Source: Puccinellia tenuiflora (Eukaryota; Streptophyta; Magnoliopsida; Poales; Poaceae). Taken from it: a stretch of DNA of 64,000 bases. Position 1 is the stretch's first letter; each line of letters starts with the position of its first letter. A model generated the notes under the pieces. The model worked only from the letters and a program-made list of their open reading frames with translations, was not told the DNA's origin and did no database searches. Below are positions 9,733 to 22,100 of this stretch, piece after piece. The position numbers and the translations under genes were made by a program. Location of the stretch: NCBI GenBank assembly GCA_012064385.1, contig QRDG01000025.1, forward strand, positions 450,392-514,391, given 5' to 3'.

Positions 9733-10665
9733 AAACAGCGGTGTTAATGTCTCTTTTGATATTAGTATTTCTTACTTCATGCACTTTAGTTAATGCAATT
9801 GTCTGTTGCTTGCAACTTAATACCGTTGGGTGACAGACTGGATAGCGATCCCACGGTGGACTTTTTAGACAAAGACGCAGTTGGACTCAACGGTCTTTGT
9901 TCCTTGTCGTGATGCCTCCATAAATATTATCATGTCCTTTTTGTCATAGCTAAATTGGTTTTGTGTCATGATCTTGTCAATTGCCTAGTTGTAATTCGTT
10001 CACCCATCACATGCATATTTTATTTACTTGAGAGACTCCACTAGTGAACCCATGGCCCCCGGTCCATCTTTTTTACATTGTTTACAACCTCATTTACTTG
10101 CTTTTAATCATCATTACTCCTCTGGTCACTTTTCATATTTCATCTATTTCATCATACAATCAACCGCTTTGTTTTCTGCGAGACCGGAAAGATTGACAAC
10201 CTTTCTGCCATTGGAGGCAAAGTATTTTGGTTGAGTGTGTACAGGTCCACGTCTGTTGAAGGTCAAGCGCCAGAGATCTTCAACATTCACCTCGTTGTTG
10301 ATTTCAAAGTCCTACTGGTTCGATAAACCTCGGTTCGTTAAACGAGTGAAAACTGCTACTAGCTGCAATTTCGCCTTCGCTTGGGGCACCACCCAACTTA
10401 TTTTAATACAGCAGCAAGGTGCTGCTCATGCGGCGCTCCATCGGATTGGATCTCGGATCGGATAATACATCTTCTCGCGACTAGATGAGTCTAGTTGCGG
10501 GGATTGACTAGCCAACCCCTGCATCGACAAAAGGCTTTGTTCGTTCTTCAAGGGTAAGAGATTGGATCTCATCTTCGCTACCTTCGTCTAGTAGATCTAG
10601 ATCTGTTGGGTTTCTTCCGCTTGTTACGTAGGAAAATTATTGTTTTCTATGCAACGAACCCTTCA
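9733..10665 (+). repeat. 3' LTR of element A, right part
   Basis: Continuation of the LTR that started at 2589, resuming after the duplicated GGGTA. The first part (to about 10080) matches the element B LTR in reverse complement; the remainder does not. The 3' end is placed at ...CCCTTCA (10665) because the LTR begins TGA and needs a CA end, but an earlier CA (for example ...TCTATGCA at 10652) cannot be excluded. Total LTR length without the insert is about 1.76 kb. Confidence 0.65.
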
Positions 10666-11819
10666 AAAACAAATTTAAGTCTAACCCTCTTCAGATGCAT
10701 AGGCATCTTGTAAGCAAATAAATCAACGAAGCACAAATCATTAAGCATAGGAAGGTAAAGCAAGCGCAACTTCAAAACTTGCCACAATAAGAGAGGTGTT
10801 TTAGTAACATGAGAACTCCAACAACCATATTTTCCTCTCTCGTAATAATTTTAAGTAGCATAATGAACAAACTCAACAATATAATTATCACTTAAAACAA
10901 GCTTTTCATGATCTACAAGCACATATTTTTTGTCCATCTCAAAAATAGTGGAATCAAACCCACCTTTAATAGCATTATAATTTTTATCATGAAGTAACAT
11001 AGGTCCGTCATCAAGAGCTTTATCATATCAACTTTCCAAGCACAACTCCTCATTATCATGCATCTCAATGGTTGGAGTAAATAAAGGATTATCATAAGAT
11101 TTATCAATATAGCACGGATTATCATATATAACAAGATCATTTTTTATCAAAAAGGGATGTTTCAAACGAATCCATAGGACCATAGCTTTCATCCTCCTTT
11201 GGTGAGCAAGGAGGACAATCAAATAATGTATGAGTTAGAGAGCTACTCTTTTTAGAAGGTAGACATGGGTGGCTAATCCATTCTTACTCCTTTTGTTCAT
11301 CACTCTCCTCCTCTTTTTCATCCAATGAGCTTCCAGTTTCAGCAATTTCTTCTTCCATAAGCTCCTACATGGCATTAGTCTCTTCTTTTGGAGGGGAGAA
11401 CCCCTTAAAAAATTCAGTAATATAAGCATTATCATTATAAGTATCCATGCAATATTTAAGTATAGCAAAACTTTCAGATTTATAAGGAGCATCATCATCA
11501 TTTTCAAGCAAGCTACTAATTTCAAAGGCACCCTTCCAAGCAATAAATTTTTCAATTTGTCCTGCATCATAATAATCATAATTTCCCTTAGCATAAGATG
11601 ATAAGGTTTTATTAGCATTGCAAGCACATTGAAAAGGAAGGTGTTTATAATCAAAGCAAGAATACTCATCAAAGCAATAAGATATGTCATATTTAAAGCA
11701 CAAGTATCTAGCATAAACGTCCAATTGATTTATTATTTTCCATAAGTGTATCCCTTTTTGAGACAAGCGGTATTCCTTATAATATTCTTGTTGCTCCTCC
11801 GTGAACCCGCCTTTCCAAT
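10666..11819 (-). pseudogene. Interior of element B: non-autonomous ORF fragments
   Basis: On the minus strand the sequence encodes fragments rich in Asp, Tyr, Cys and Asn, seen in the reading frames at 11365-11819 and 11028-11222. They are broken by stops and frame changes. The first frame (about 150 codons left of the LARD insertion) contains a motif like WKGGFTEEQQEYYKEYRLS. It continues in frame on the other side of the LARD at 23203 and beyond, showing that the LARD landed inside this ORF. No retroviral enzyme domain is visible. I take it as the ORF of a second non-autonomous LTR element in reverse orientation. The apparent N-terminal extension of the 11365-11904 frame is LARD LTR sequence, not part of this gene. 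Confidence 0.55.
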
Positions 11820-14800
11820 TGTAGCGACCTTGCCTTTTTAAAATGGCCAAGATCCCTATGTTCCGTGCTAGTCCCTGGATCGAATAGCTAGCACCACAGT
11901 TCAAGATGTAATATCATGCAAATGCGTCAAATATCCATTACATCGAAGATCCAGATAAGTAAAACATTACAAGTTGCATAGCACAAGGCTAGCATATTAC
12001 AAAGCTCAGCAGCGGAAAACATAAATAGCATGGAGCCCTCATCATCTTCATGTGCCACAGGCAGACATGTTGGTTGCAGACTCGAAACCTATAGCGTTCC
12101 TTACTCATCGTCAGACGAACCTGCAACGGTAAAAGCGTCGCAGCCAAAAATTGGTCAGAACCATTTGAATGGATCTGGCAAGTGATACTTGTGGACTCAT
12201 AAAGGCAAACTTCTAGTATCTACATGCATATCTGGCTGGTGGAGTTGAAAGGCTCTTGCGCAAAGCAATATTTGTCCTATACTTGTAAAACATTTCTTTT
12301 AAAACCAACTATTAATGAGATAAACATGGCATGAAAACCAGTACCTCTTCTACCCTTGTTCACCCATCAAGTTTTATTCTAAAATTGGAATGAATGAGAT
12401 TTTTCCGTCAACCACCTTGCTTAGTTACTCAAATTGTCCATAACCGGGAACACGGCTAAGATCTTAGTTTTAATTACTCTCGAGAGTTTGTGGCACTTTC
12501 CCCACTATACTCAACTAACCCAAACTTCCCAATCACTCATTTAGTAAAAAGGAAAGGAGAGAGTCAAGACGAGATCTTTCAGAAGAGCTTTCCCATACAC
12601 ATGTCCGAACAATACCCACCTACATCTCCTACATCTGCTTGTTCGTCTGGTCAGGTCTACTCAACTTACTTAATCAAGACAGAGCCCATATGACTAGTGG
12701 TTGCACTGGAAGTAAACTAGACACGGAGTGACATGAAATCTCTAATACCCTGGGTGGCAAACCACAATTGCACATACTCAGGTACCCGCAGAAATGGGCC
12801 TGAGCAGCCACTCAACTTTCAACAACCAGTAGAGCAAACCAATCCACCCAGGTGGTTCATTAATTTAGTAGAATTTTCTTAATTCATTTACAACAAAACA
12901 ATTCATTTTTGCAGCAAGCAAATTTACTAAATTAAATAGGTCACTAGTCACTAAATCATGTGGCTAACCTAACAGGTTTGCATAGCAATATAAGTATAGC
13001 AGTAGTAAGCCTAACATGCATACAAATGAAATAGTCTACAATGCAGATATAGTAAAATAGTAGGTCATTTATGAAGGAGCATCACTTGTCTTTTGAAAGT
13101 TGTTGTTGCTCACACACTCTTTTCAACGTAACTCGTAGCTCTCCGTTCAATCTATACAGTACAAACACATAGCAATCAACAAACAATACAACAATCAAGT
13201 AATACAAACATAAGAGCAAACATGGATAGCCACAAAGGTAAATAGGTTGATGGTCCAGGTTTTAATACATGATTCAATATGCAAAAAGAATCAATGTATT
13301 TAGGTTGAGGCTTTCCATTAAAGGTCAAGGGGTGGTCAAGAGTCAAATTTGAATATTTCAAATTTAAATAGGTTAGAGTGGTGTTCCAAAGGTATCAATA
13401 TGGTTTACATACTGAACTTGGTCCAAAGGGTTTAATGCTAGGTAGGCCAAGGTTTGCAAAACAAGTTATAAATAGGTTTTAAACCAAAATCAACCTTCCT
13501 ATGGTGGAATGGTTCTATCAAAATTAGGTTTTGGTTCTAATGGACAGAGGACATAAATTTAAGTCATTTTCCAAAAGAAACCATTTTAAAATAATTTATA
13601 GATTTAAAGTTATAACAAAATTACTCAAATCACTCATTTGAAATTTTAATAATCTTAAAGATGGCTAAAACAGAGAACTAATAGTTCGAAAATAATCTAC
13701 TGGTCAAGAGGTTTTCAAAAATATAAAGTTTGTTAAATTTGGCCAAACGGTTGAAAAGTTATGAGGGTTTGAAGTTACAGGGATTTTTCTGTAAAACTGC
13801 CAATTCGGAAAAATTCCAAAAAATAGGCAGGTGACGTGGCGCTGACGGGGCGCTGACTGTGCTGCTGACGCAGCGGCTACGCGGCACAACGTGACTGGCC
13901 GGTACCGGTTCGGTTTAGTGACTTAATCAAGACCGTTGGTTTTAGATCGGACGGTCCGAATTCTAGGGTTTCTTACCGTGGTGGCGCTGGTTGGTCGCCG
14001 GAGTTGACGTGAACGGCGGCGGCGGCGGCACAGGCGTGGGCGTTCTGGTTACTCCCGTTGCTCCCGGAGACAGAGGAGTCAACGACTAGGTGCGGTGCTA
14101 TGAGGGGAGCATGATGGCGCGACGACGTGCTCGCTCTCTTTCTGGAGCGGCGAGGGAGCATGGCCGGAGCGGTGCGAGCGCCGGCGAGCTCCGGGTGCTG
14201 GACAGACAAGTCACGCCGGAGGTGCTAGGGCTCGGAGAAGAGGGCGATTGGGTGCGGCATGACAAGGCGGAGAGTATGGAGAGGTTGGCGGCGTCGATTG
14301 CCTCCTGGAACGGCGTGTGAACGCGGACGGAGTGGCGTCGCGACGTCGGTGACCGTCGGTTCGAGCTCGTGCTCGACGATAGAGCTGCGGACAAAATAAA
14401 CGGAGGGGTCAGCGAGGTGTGCCTCAAGACAGGGAGAAGATTAGGACCAAAAAGGGGCGACAGAAACCTTTGTCTTCGCCGGAATCGACCTCCAACGGCG
14501 GCGGACCGGCGGAGCTCCGGCGAAGAAATTCGACGGCCTGGCGGCGTCTCGGGCTAGGGATTTTGGGGCAAAAGACGGCGGGGGTTGTGGGCTTTATATA
14601 GACGGATTTTTTTGGCCGAGGGATCAAGAAATCGTTGAGATTTTTCCGGGATTTGATTTGGCCGAACGAACTCGTGTTCGTCGTGGACTCCGGCTCGAGC
14701 TGGATGACGACCCGACAGGTGGGTCCCACACGTCCGCGAGGGAAGGGGAGAGAGGCGGGCTGCTGCTGGGCCGGTATTGGGCTGGCTCGGGCGGCTGGCC

Positions 14801-15804
14801 CCCTTTTTTTTACCAAAGCTTTTTCCTTTTTCTTTTCTCTGGTATCAAAACTGCTTTTAAAACCAGTCATATATTTTTAGAAATATTTATAAAAATACAT
14901 TTTAGAGAGCAAAACCAAAGTAGGATTATTTGGCACTAGTATTACCTTCAAATAAAATCAAAATATTTGAAATATCTAAACATTGCATAAAGGCCTATTT
15001 GTCACCTTTATGTCATTTTACCAAATAGGGTTTTGAAATCTCCTTTTTGAAATAAAAATTAAAATCCAGAAAATATCATTTTCTTGATAAAATAATTTAG
15101 TACAAATCTTTTTATTAAAACAATAGTTTGATAAAACCTTTGAAAACATTTTACTCATTTTAAATCATGGGCTTTATCCAAATTGAAATATTTTGCCAAA
15201 ATGGCTTAAATAAAACCAAAGAAACAAATAGTATTATTTTCATTGTAGAATATAATGAAATCAATTTTCATAATTTAAACCAGTTTTACCAAAATCATTT
15301 TAAATACTTTGAAACCCTTTTCTAAAATATTTGTAGAATTTAAATAATTTATAAAGTCATATTTGATAGCTTTATAAGAATAAGATTTATGAACTCCTTT
15401 TGTTTCCAATAAAAACCATAAAATATTATGAGTAATATCATTCGAAATAATTACTCATTTTTCATAATAAAATATTTTACTCTAAAACATTTTATAAAAC
15501 AGAGTTTGGGAAATCCATTTAAATACAAATAACCATTTTACTTTGGGCTATAAAAACATTAGAAATATTTTAACAAAATGTTTTAAGGTCGATAGTAATC
15601 ACCATTAAAATATTTTATTTCTAAAACCCTTTTAAAACTTTAAAATGGAAGATTATTGAATATTTAAAATAATATGCCTTTGATAAAGTCAATAATATCT
15701 TCTATAAAACAATTTTCTTGATTTTTGGAGACTTTCTTTATCTAATAATAAAAGTTTTTAATATTTGTGATTTTTAAAACATTCCAAAGTTTTGGGATGT
15801 TACA
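11820..15804 (-). repeat. 3' LTR of LARD (left copy)
   Basis: 3,985-bp LTR, nearly colinear with 19192-23197. A minus-strand TATA box (TATATAAA) lies at 14593-14600. Leftward of it is a GC-rich 0.6-kb segment (13850-14580) that produces many overlapping ORFs on both strands without domains, and further on an AT-rich tail. It retains 167 bp that the other LTR has lost (between the TGTCC copies at 12435 and 12602). It lacks the MITE present in the other copy. Confidence 0.9.
14593..14600 (-). promoter_or_regulatory. TATA box of LARD LTR
   Basis: TATATAAA on the minus strand, conserved at 21966-21973 in the other LTR and followed downstream by a GC-rich leader. This implies transcription leftward. 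Confidence 0.5.
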
Positions 15805-15841
15805 CACTACCACCCTTAAAAGGAATCTCGTCCCGAGATTC
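15805..15841 (-). other. PPT and upstream hairpin of LARD
   Basis: Read on the minus strand: a perfect 8-bp stem GAATCTCG-GGA-CGAGATTC (15841 to 15823), then an 18-nt segment ending AAGGGTGGTAGTG that serves as PPT, then the LTR start at 15804. Spacing and loop core match the hairpins of two other elements in this window. Confidence 0.7.
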
Positions 15842-17205
15842 GAAGAGGTTAGAAGAAAGATGGGTTTTGACTCTCCGGGTTTAGGCAACTAGGTGGGCTA
15901 CCACCCTTAAAAGAAACTTTTGTTGGTAGTCTTGTATTCTTGCCTTCGGGTTATGGTCCATCTCGTGAGTCTTGCTGTCTCACTCGAGTCAACTATACCT
16001 TCACTCTTATAGTGCTTCACCTTCCTAAATCCACTGATATAGCATGTACCAACTCTTCATGAGATTTTGGTACTTCTTTCATCCTTAGATGATATCTTGG
16101 GATCATTGAATCATAGGATTCATTTCTAATAGGTGGGTGTCTCTTCACATATCTTTGGATACTGTAGCATCACTAGTTGTGTCTATCAAAAGTCCAAGAT
16201 GAGATAATTTCACAACATCATGTCGACCATTTTTGTAGTGTCATTGGCATGTTGCTTCTCCTGGTTCACTTTTTCAGTGCAAGCGCTACGCCATTTCTAA
16301 CGGAACTCTCATGGTTGGTCAACATTTCCATTTGCAGTATTCCTTCTTCTTCACAAGAGCTGAGGTTTATCCATACCGTATATAATACGCCTTGGCAGCA
16401 CTTGCCTTATTATAAGGGAATAATATTTATTACCATTCTATGGTTTAGGCTTATCAACGTCGTCTCTCTTATAGTTTTGTCACTCAGATTGACCATTCCT
16501 CATAGCAAGAGCGAATGATATGAGTAGTCATCATGGTAGCTACTCCACGTCGCACTCAAATCATTACCTTGTACTTGGTTTGGTGAATCTCGTAAGCTAA
16601 AACTCGGTCATCCTCGCTTGTCCGACAGAAAGTCACCAATCTGTAAGACGAACCTGAGCTAAACTATCGATCCTTCAAAACTATGGGGGTTGCGTAAGCT
16701 CCTACACAATGTAAGCTCACATATATTGTTGATTCTTCAAGGCATCTTCTCTCCTTGGTGTATCAAACTTTCCATCCAACATAGCTCGTAAAACTTCATT
16801 TAGTTCTCTAAGACTATCCTGGTTTTTGTCTCCTCTGAGATATTCTTGAGAGTCCAATGCTGTTGCACAATGCGGTAGAGGTTTCATTGTGTTGATAGGT
16901 GATTGTTTATTCACCCAAATGAGGGGTTAATCCAAGTCGTGAGACATCCTTCCGTCGAACGGCTTGTATCTCAATAAGGGGCACTGGTTGGGTTTAGCAT
17001 GGAAGAGCAGAGATATAAAGATCTGAGAGAAGTATTCCTACCCAAACACAGCAGATCAAGGCAATTCATATTACAAACAACAACTGGCAAGCCTCAAGCA
17101 ACATGGTTCAATCACCAACAAACAACCGAGTATTACCATAACAACTAAGTTGATATGATCAATACACTACCACGTTATCGTTGTTCTAACAAAGTATCTA
17201 AATGG
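15842..17205 (-). other. Non-coding interior of LARD (first part)
   Basis: About 1.4 kb with no ORF above 115 codons in any frame and no recognisable domain, as expected for a LARD interior. The frames at 16177-16518 and 16717-16914 look like chance ORFs. Confidence 0.65.
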
Positions 17206-17210
17206 TGGTC

Positions 17211-18765
17211 TGATGCATGTAAAATGCATACAAGAAGTTTGCATTATAATACTCATATTTCAATCATATTTGCATCATATAAGGGTTATATCATTGTTTT
17301 ATAAGGATTTTGGGAAGATTTCACAGTTTTCCTATTTTTCTGGAATTAACCCTGCACTGGCAGAAAACCCTATTTTCTATATTTTGATGTTTCAGGGACC
17401 CAAACGGCGTCCAAATGATCTAATATTTTGCGGGGATCATTTTTTGGAAGGAATGAAGCGTATGAGCGAAGGAAGCGAACAAATGGAGACACGAGGGCCA
17501 AAAGAGGTGGGCCCACGCGGCCAGATTCCTTGGCCACGTGGGACCCCCCATCTTGGGCCTCGTGGCTCCGATGCCGTCCGTTTTCGTCTCCGTGGCTTCA
17601 TCTTGACCTAAAACCAACTATAAAAATAGTCCCCCGAGGAGTTTCGCGAGGAGACGGCGGAGAAACACAAAACCAAGAAACAGGAGACAGAAGGATGCCG
17701 CCGGAGAAGATCGGAGGGGGGAAACACCGCCGGAATCACCTCCGGAAGGCTCCTCCATCCCCCCTCCGAAGTCTCCATCAACACCACCGTCAAGACCAGC
17801 ACCATCTCCATCACCATCTTCATGATCCACTTCATCCCCCTCATAGTTTGAGATAGTTCGAACCCTAGCTATTGTCTAAGTACTATTCTACATGTTTGTG
17901 AATTGCTACTTGTCATTGTTTTGTGGGGAGATTATATTTTCAGATTGTGTTGTATCACTTATACCATTGAATCATATCATGTCTTCGTGTTGTGAGTAGT
18001 TCTCTCATGTTCTTGGGGGCATAGGATGGATTGGCAATAATTTTCACTTAACTTGTGTTGAGTATTTGGTCAAGTTTTTATCTTTTATGATTGTCTTGAT
18101 GTACAATGTATGAAGTGCACCATATATTGAGTAATGCATGAAGGTTCTATCACACTAGTGTGATGGAATGGGTAGGACCTAGGAGGACACGTAAACCTTG
18201 GTCTAATATATGAAGTTACATTAGGAGGGGATTTATATCGGGGACCTTAGAGTGTAATGCTATGGTGGGACTTTACATCTTAATAATTCTTGTGCAGTCA
18301 TTTACTTGGCCACATGATCCATCATAAGGGGTTTAGTTTATTTATTTAACTACACCTAATTATGGCTCCATCCAAAGAAGATTAAACTTGACAAAATGTT
18401 TACCTTGTTGTTCGAGAAATATCTATGCCATGAAATCCATGTAGCCCTTGGGAACGTTTTCCACCTATAAGAAACACACCACTCAAGCTTGTCCTCTTGC
18501 TGCATATAGGATTGGGCTTTCTCTCTTTGAGAGCTTTCACTTGTCATATTTTATTTTCAGCTTTTTACTTTATTGCAAACTCTACACCAAAAACCCAAAA
18601 ACACTTGCATCATTTAATCATTTTAGTTTGTCTAGTGCATAGATAATAAGAGAAGTGACACTCTTATTTGAGAGGATAAATACTTATACCTTCTACTCCT
18701 CGTGGGATCGATACTAATACTTACACATCGAAGATTTCAACGATCCCCTATACTTGTGGGTATCA
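17211..18765 (+). mobile_element. Solo LTR (1.56 kb) inside LARD
   Basis: Starts TGATGCATGT and ends ...TGTGGGTATCA, flanked by a perfect 5-bp TSD TGGTC (17206-17210 and 18766-18770). There is a TATA box TATAAAAA at 17619-17626. No internal domain, PBS or PPT is present, so this is a solo LTR left by LTR-LTR recombination of a separate gypsy-like element. ORFs at 17428-17856 and its antisense are leader sequence without domains. Confidence 0.9.
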
Positions 18766-18770
18766 TGGTC

Positions 18771-19177
18771 TCATCTATATCTTCCTTGAGTGCTTCAAAG
18801 TACTCTTCAACTTCCTTCAGGTATCTCTGGCCGTTATGAGGTCTAAGTATTTCTTCAGGGTTTCTTCAATGACCTTTAATGTAGTTCCTCTTGTTGAGTC
18901 AAATACTATGCACTAAGTTGATGAAAATATGAACTCCAATTGTCTTGTGGCGATCTTCCTCGATCTTACACCAGGATAGTTGCACTCACGAGTAAGCAGT
19001 AAGGGTCCTTTTTAAATGAGGAAATATGTCTTAGAAGGTGAATAGTAGATGAGAGTATAAGAAGGATAACTTGTAAATATTTTATTTTCAGAAAATTGAA
19101 TAAAATATAATTTCAATTCTAGGTCTTTTCCTAGTTCTAATCCAAACCTAGGGTTTCGAACCTACAGACAACACAGT
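18771..19177 (-). other. LARD interior, PBS-proximal leader
   Basis: About 400 bp between the solo LTR and the PBS, with no ORF or repeat that I recognise. In element orientation it is the leader directly after the PBS. Confidence 0.55.
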
Positions 19178-19189
19178 GCTCTGATACCA
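19178..19189 (-). other. PBS of LARD (initiator Met tRNA)
   Basis: GCTCTGATACCA on the plus strand equals TGGTATCAGAGC on the minus strand, 2 nt from the LTR end at 19192. It fixes the orientation of the element. Confidence 0.9.
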
Positions 19190-19191
19190 TC

Positions 19192-22100
19192 TGTAGCGAC
19201 CTTGCCTTTTTAAAATGGCCAAGATCCCTGTGTTTTGTGCTAGTCCCTGGATCGAATAGCTAGCACCACAGTTCAAGATGTAATATCATGCAAATGCGTC
19301 AAATATCCATTACATCGAAGATCCAGATAAGTAAAACCAATGTTGGGGATATCGCTTATCGGGAACTTATCGGTCGACCCAAGATAAGGGATAAATCGGC
19401 CGGTTTATCGGCATATCGGCCGATTTATCGACAGATTTATCTTATCGGTCAGACACCGATAAGCGATAAATCGGACGATAAATCGGTATATCGGAAGATA
19501 TCTTGAACAATGAGTAAAACATTACAAGTTGCATAGCACAAGGCTAGCATATTACAAAGCTCAGCAGCGGAAAACATAAATAGCATGGAGCCCTCATCAT
19601 CTTCATGTGCCACAGGCAGACATGTTGGTTGCAGACTCGAAACCTATAAAGTTCCTTACTCATCGTCAGATGAACCTGCAACGGTAAAAGCGTTGTAGCC
19701 AAAAATTGGTCAGAACCATTTGAATGGATCTGGCAAGTGATACTTGTGGACTCATAAAGGCAAACTTCTAGTATCTACATGCATATCTGGCTGGTGGAGT
19801 TGAAAGGCTCTTGCGCAAAGCAATATTTGTCCTATACTTGTAAAACATTTCTTTTAAAACCAACTATTAATGAGATAAACATGGCATGAAAACCAGTACC
19901 TCTTCTACCCTTGTTCACCCATCAAGTTTTATTCTGAAATTGGAATGAATGAGATTTTTCCGTCGACCACCTTGCTTGGTTACTCAAATTGTCCGAACAA
20001 TACCCACCTACATCCCCTACATCTGCTTGTTCGTCCGGTCAGGTCTACTCAACTTACTTAATCAAGACAGAGCCCATATGACTAGTGGCTGCACTGGAAG
20101 TAAACTAGACACGGAGTGACATGAAATCTCTAATACCCTGGGTGGCAAACCACAAGTGCACATACTCAAGTACCCGCAGAAATGGGCCTGAGCAGCCACT
20201 CAACTTTGAACAACCGGTAGAGCAAACCAATCCACCCAGGTGGTTCATTAATTTAGTAGAATTTTCTTAACTCATTTACAACAAAACAATTCATTTTTGT
20301 AGCAAGCAAATTTACTAAATTAAATTGGTCACTAGTCACGAAATCATGTGGCTAACCTAACAGGTTTGCATAGCAATATAAGTATAGCAGTAGTAAACCT
20401 AACATACTAATGAAATAGTCTACAATGCAGATATAGTAAAATAGTAGGTCATTTATGCTGGAGTATCACTTGCCTTTTGAAAGTTGTCGTTGCTCACACA
20501 CTCTTTTCAACGTAACTCGTAGCTCTCCGTTCAATCTATATAGTACAAACACATAGCAATCAACAAACAATACAACAATCAAGTAATGCAAACATAAGAG
20601 CAAACATGGATAGCCACAAAGGTAAATAGGTTCATGGTCCAGGTTTTAATACATCATTCAATATGCAAAAAAGAATCAGTGTATTTAGGTTGAGGCTTTC
20701 CATTAAAGGTCAAGGGGTGGTCAAGAGTCAAATTTGAATATTTCAAATTTAAATAGGTTAGAGTGGTGTTCCAAAGGTATCAATATGGTTTACATACTGA
20801 ACTTGGTCCAAAGGGTTTAATGCTAGGTAGGCCAAGGTTTGCAAAACAAGTTATAAATAGGTTTTAAACCAAAATCAACCTTCCTATTGTGGAATGGTTC
20901 TATCAAAATTAGGTTTTGGTTCTAATGGACAGAGGACATAAATTTAAGTCATTTTCCAGAAGAAACCATTTTAAAATAATTTATAGATTTAATGTTATAC
21001 AAAATTACTCAAATCACACATTTGAAATTTAATAATATTAAAGATGGCTAAAACAGAGAACTAACAGTTCTAAAATAATCTACAGATCAAGAGGTTTTCA
21101 AAAATATAAAGTTTGTTAAATTTGGCCAAACGGTGAAAAGTTATGAGGGTTTGAAGTTACAGGGGTTTTTTCTGTAAAACTGCCAATTCGGAAATATTCC
21201 AGAAAATAGGCAGGTGGCGTGGCGCTGACGAGGCACTGACTATGCTGCTAACGCAGCGGCCACGCGGCACAACGTGACTGGCCGGTACCGGTTCGGTTTA
21301 GTGACTTAATCAAGACCGTTGGTTGTAGATCGGACGGTCCGGATTCTAGGGTTTCTTACCGTGGTGGCGCTGGTTGGTCGCCGGAGTTGACGCGAACGGT
21401 GGCGTCGGCACGGGCGTGGGCGCTCTGGTTACTCCCGTTGCTCCCGGAGATAGAGGAGTCGACGACTAGGTGCGGTGCTACGAGGGGAGCACGATGGCGC
21501 GACGACGTGCTCGCTCTCTTTCTGGAGCGGCGAGGGAGCATGGCCGGAGCGGTGCGAGCGCCGGCGAGCTCCGGTGCTGGATGTCGCGCCGGAGGTGCTA
21601 GGGCTCGGAGAAGAGGGCGATTGGGTGCAGCATGACGAGGCGGAGAGGATGGAGAGGTTGGCGGCGTCGATTGCCTCCTGGAACGGCGTGTTAACGCGGA
21701 CGGAGTGGCGGCGCTGCGTCGGTGACCGTAGGGTCGAGCTCGTGCTCGACGATAGAGCTGCGGAGAAAATAAACAGAGGGGTCAACGAGGTGTGCCTCAA
21801 GACAGGGAGAAGATTAGGACCAAAAAGGGGCGGCGGAAACCTTTGTCTTTGCCGGAATCGACCTCCAACGGCGGCGGACCGGCGGAGCTCCGGCGAAGAA
21901 ATTCGACGGCCTGGCAGTGTCTCGGGCTAGGGTTTTTGGGGCAAAAGACGGCGGAGGTTGTGGGCTTTATATAGACGGATTTTTCTTGGCCTAGGGATCA
22001 AGAAATCGTTGAGATTTTTCCGGGATTTGATTTGGCCGAACGAACTCGTGTTCATCGTGGACTCCGTCTCGAGCTGGATGACGACCCGACTGGTGGGTCC

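Noticed and set aside
13973..14939. Cluster of overlapping ORFs on both strands in the LARD LTR (and its copy at 21356-22317)
   Set aside because: Same sequence in both LTRs, GC-rich leader with open frames on both strands, no domain and frame differences between copies.
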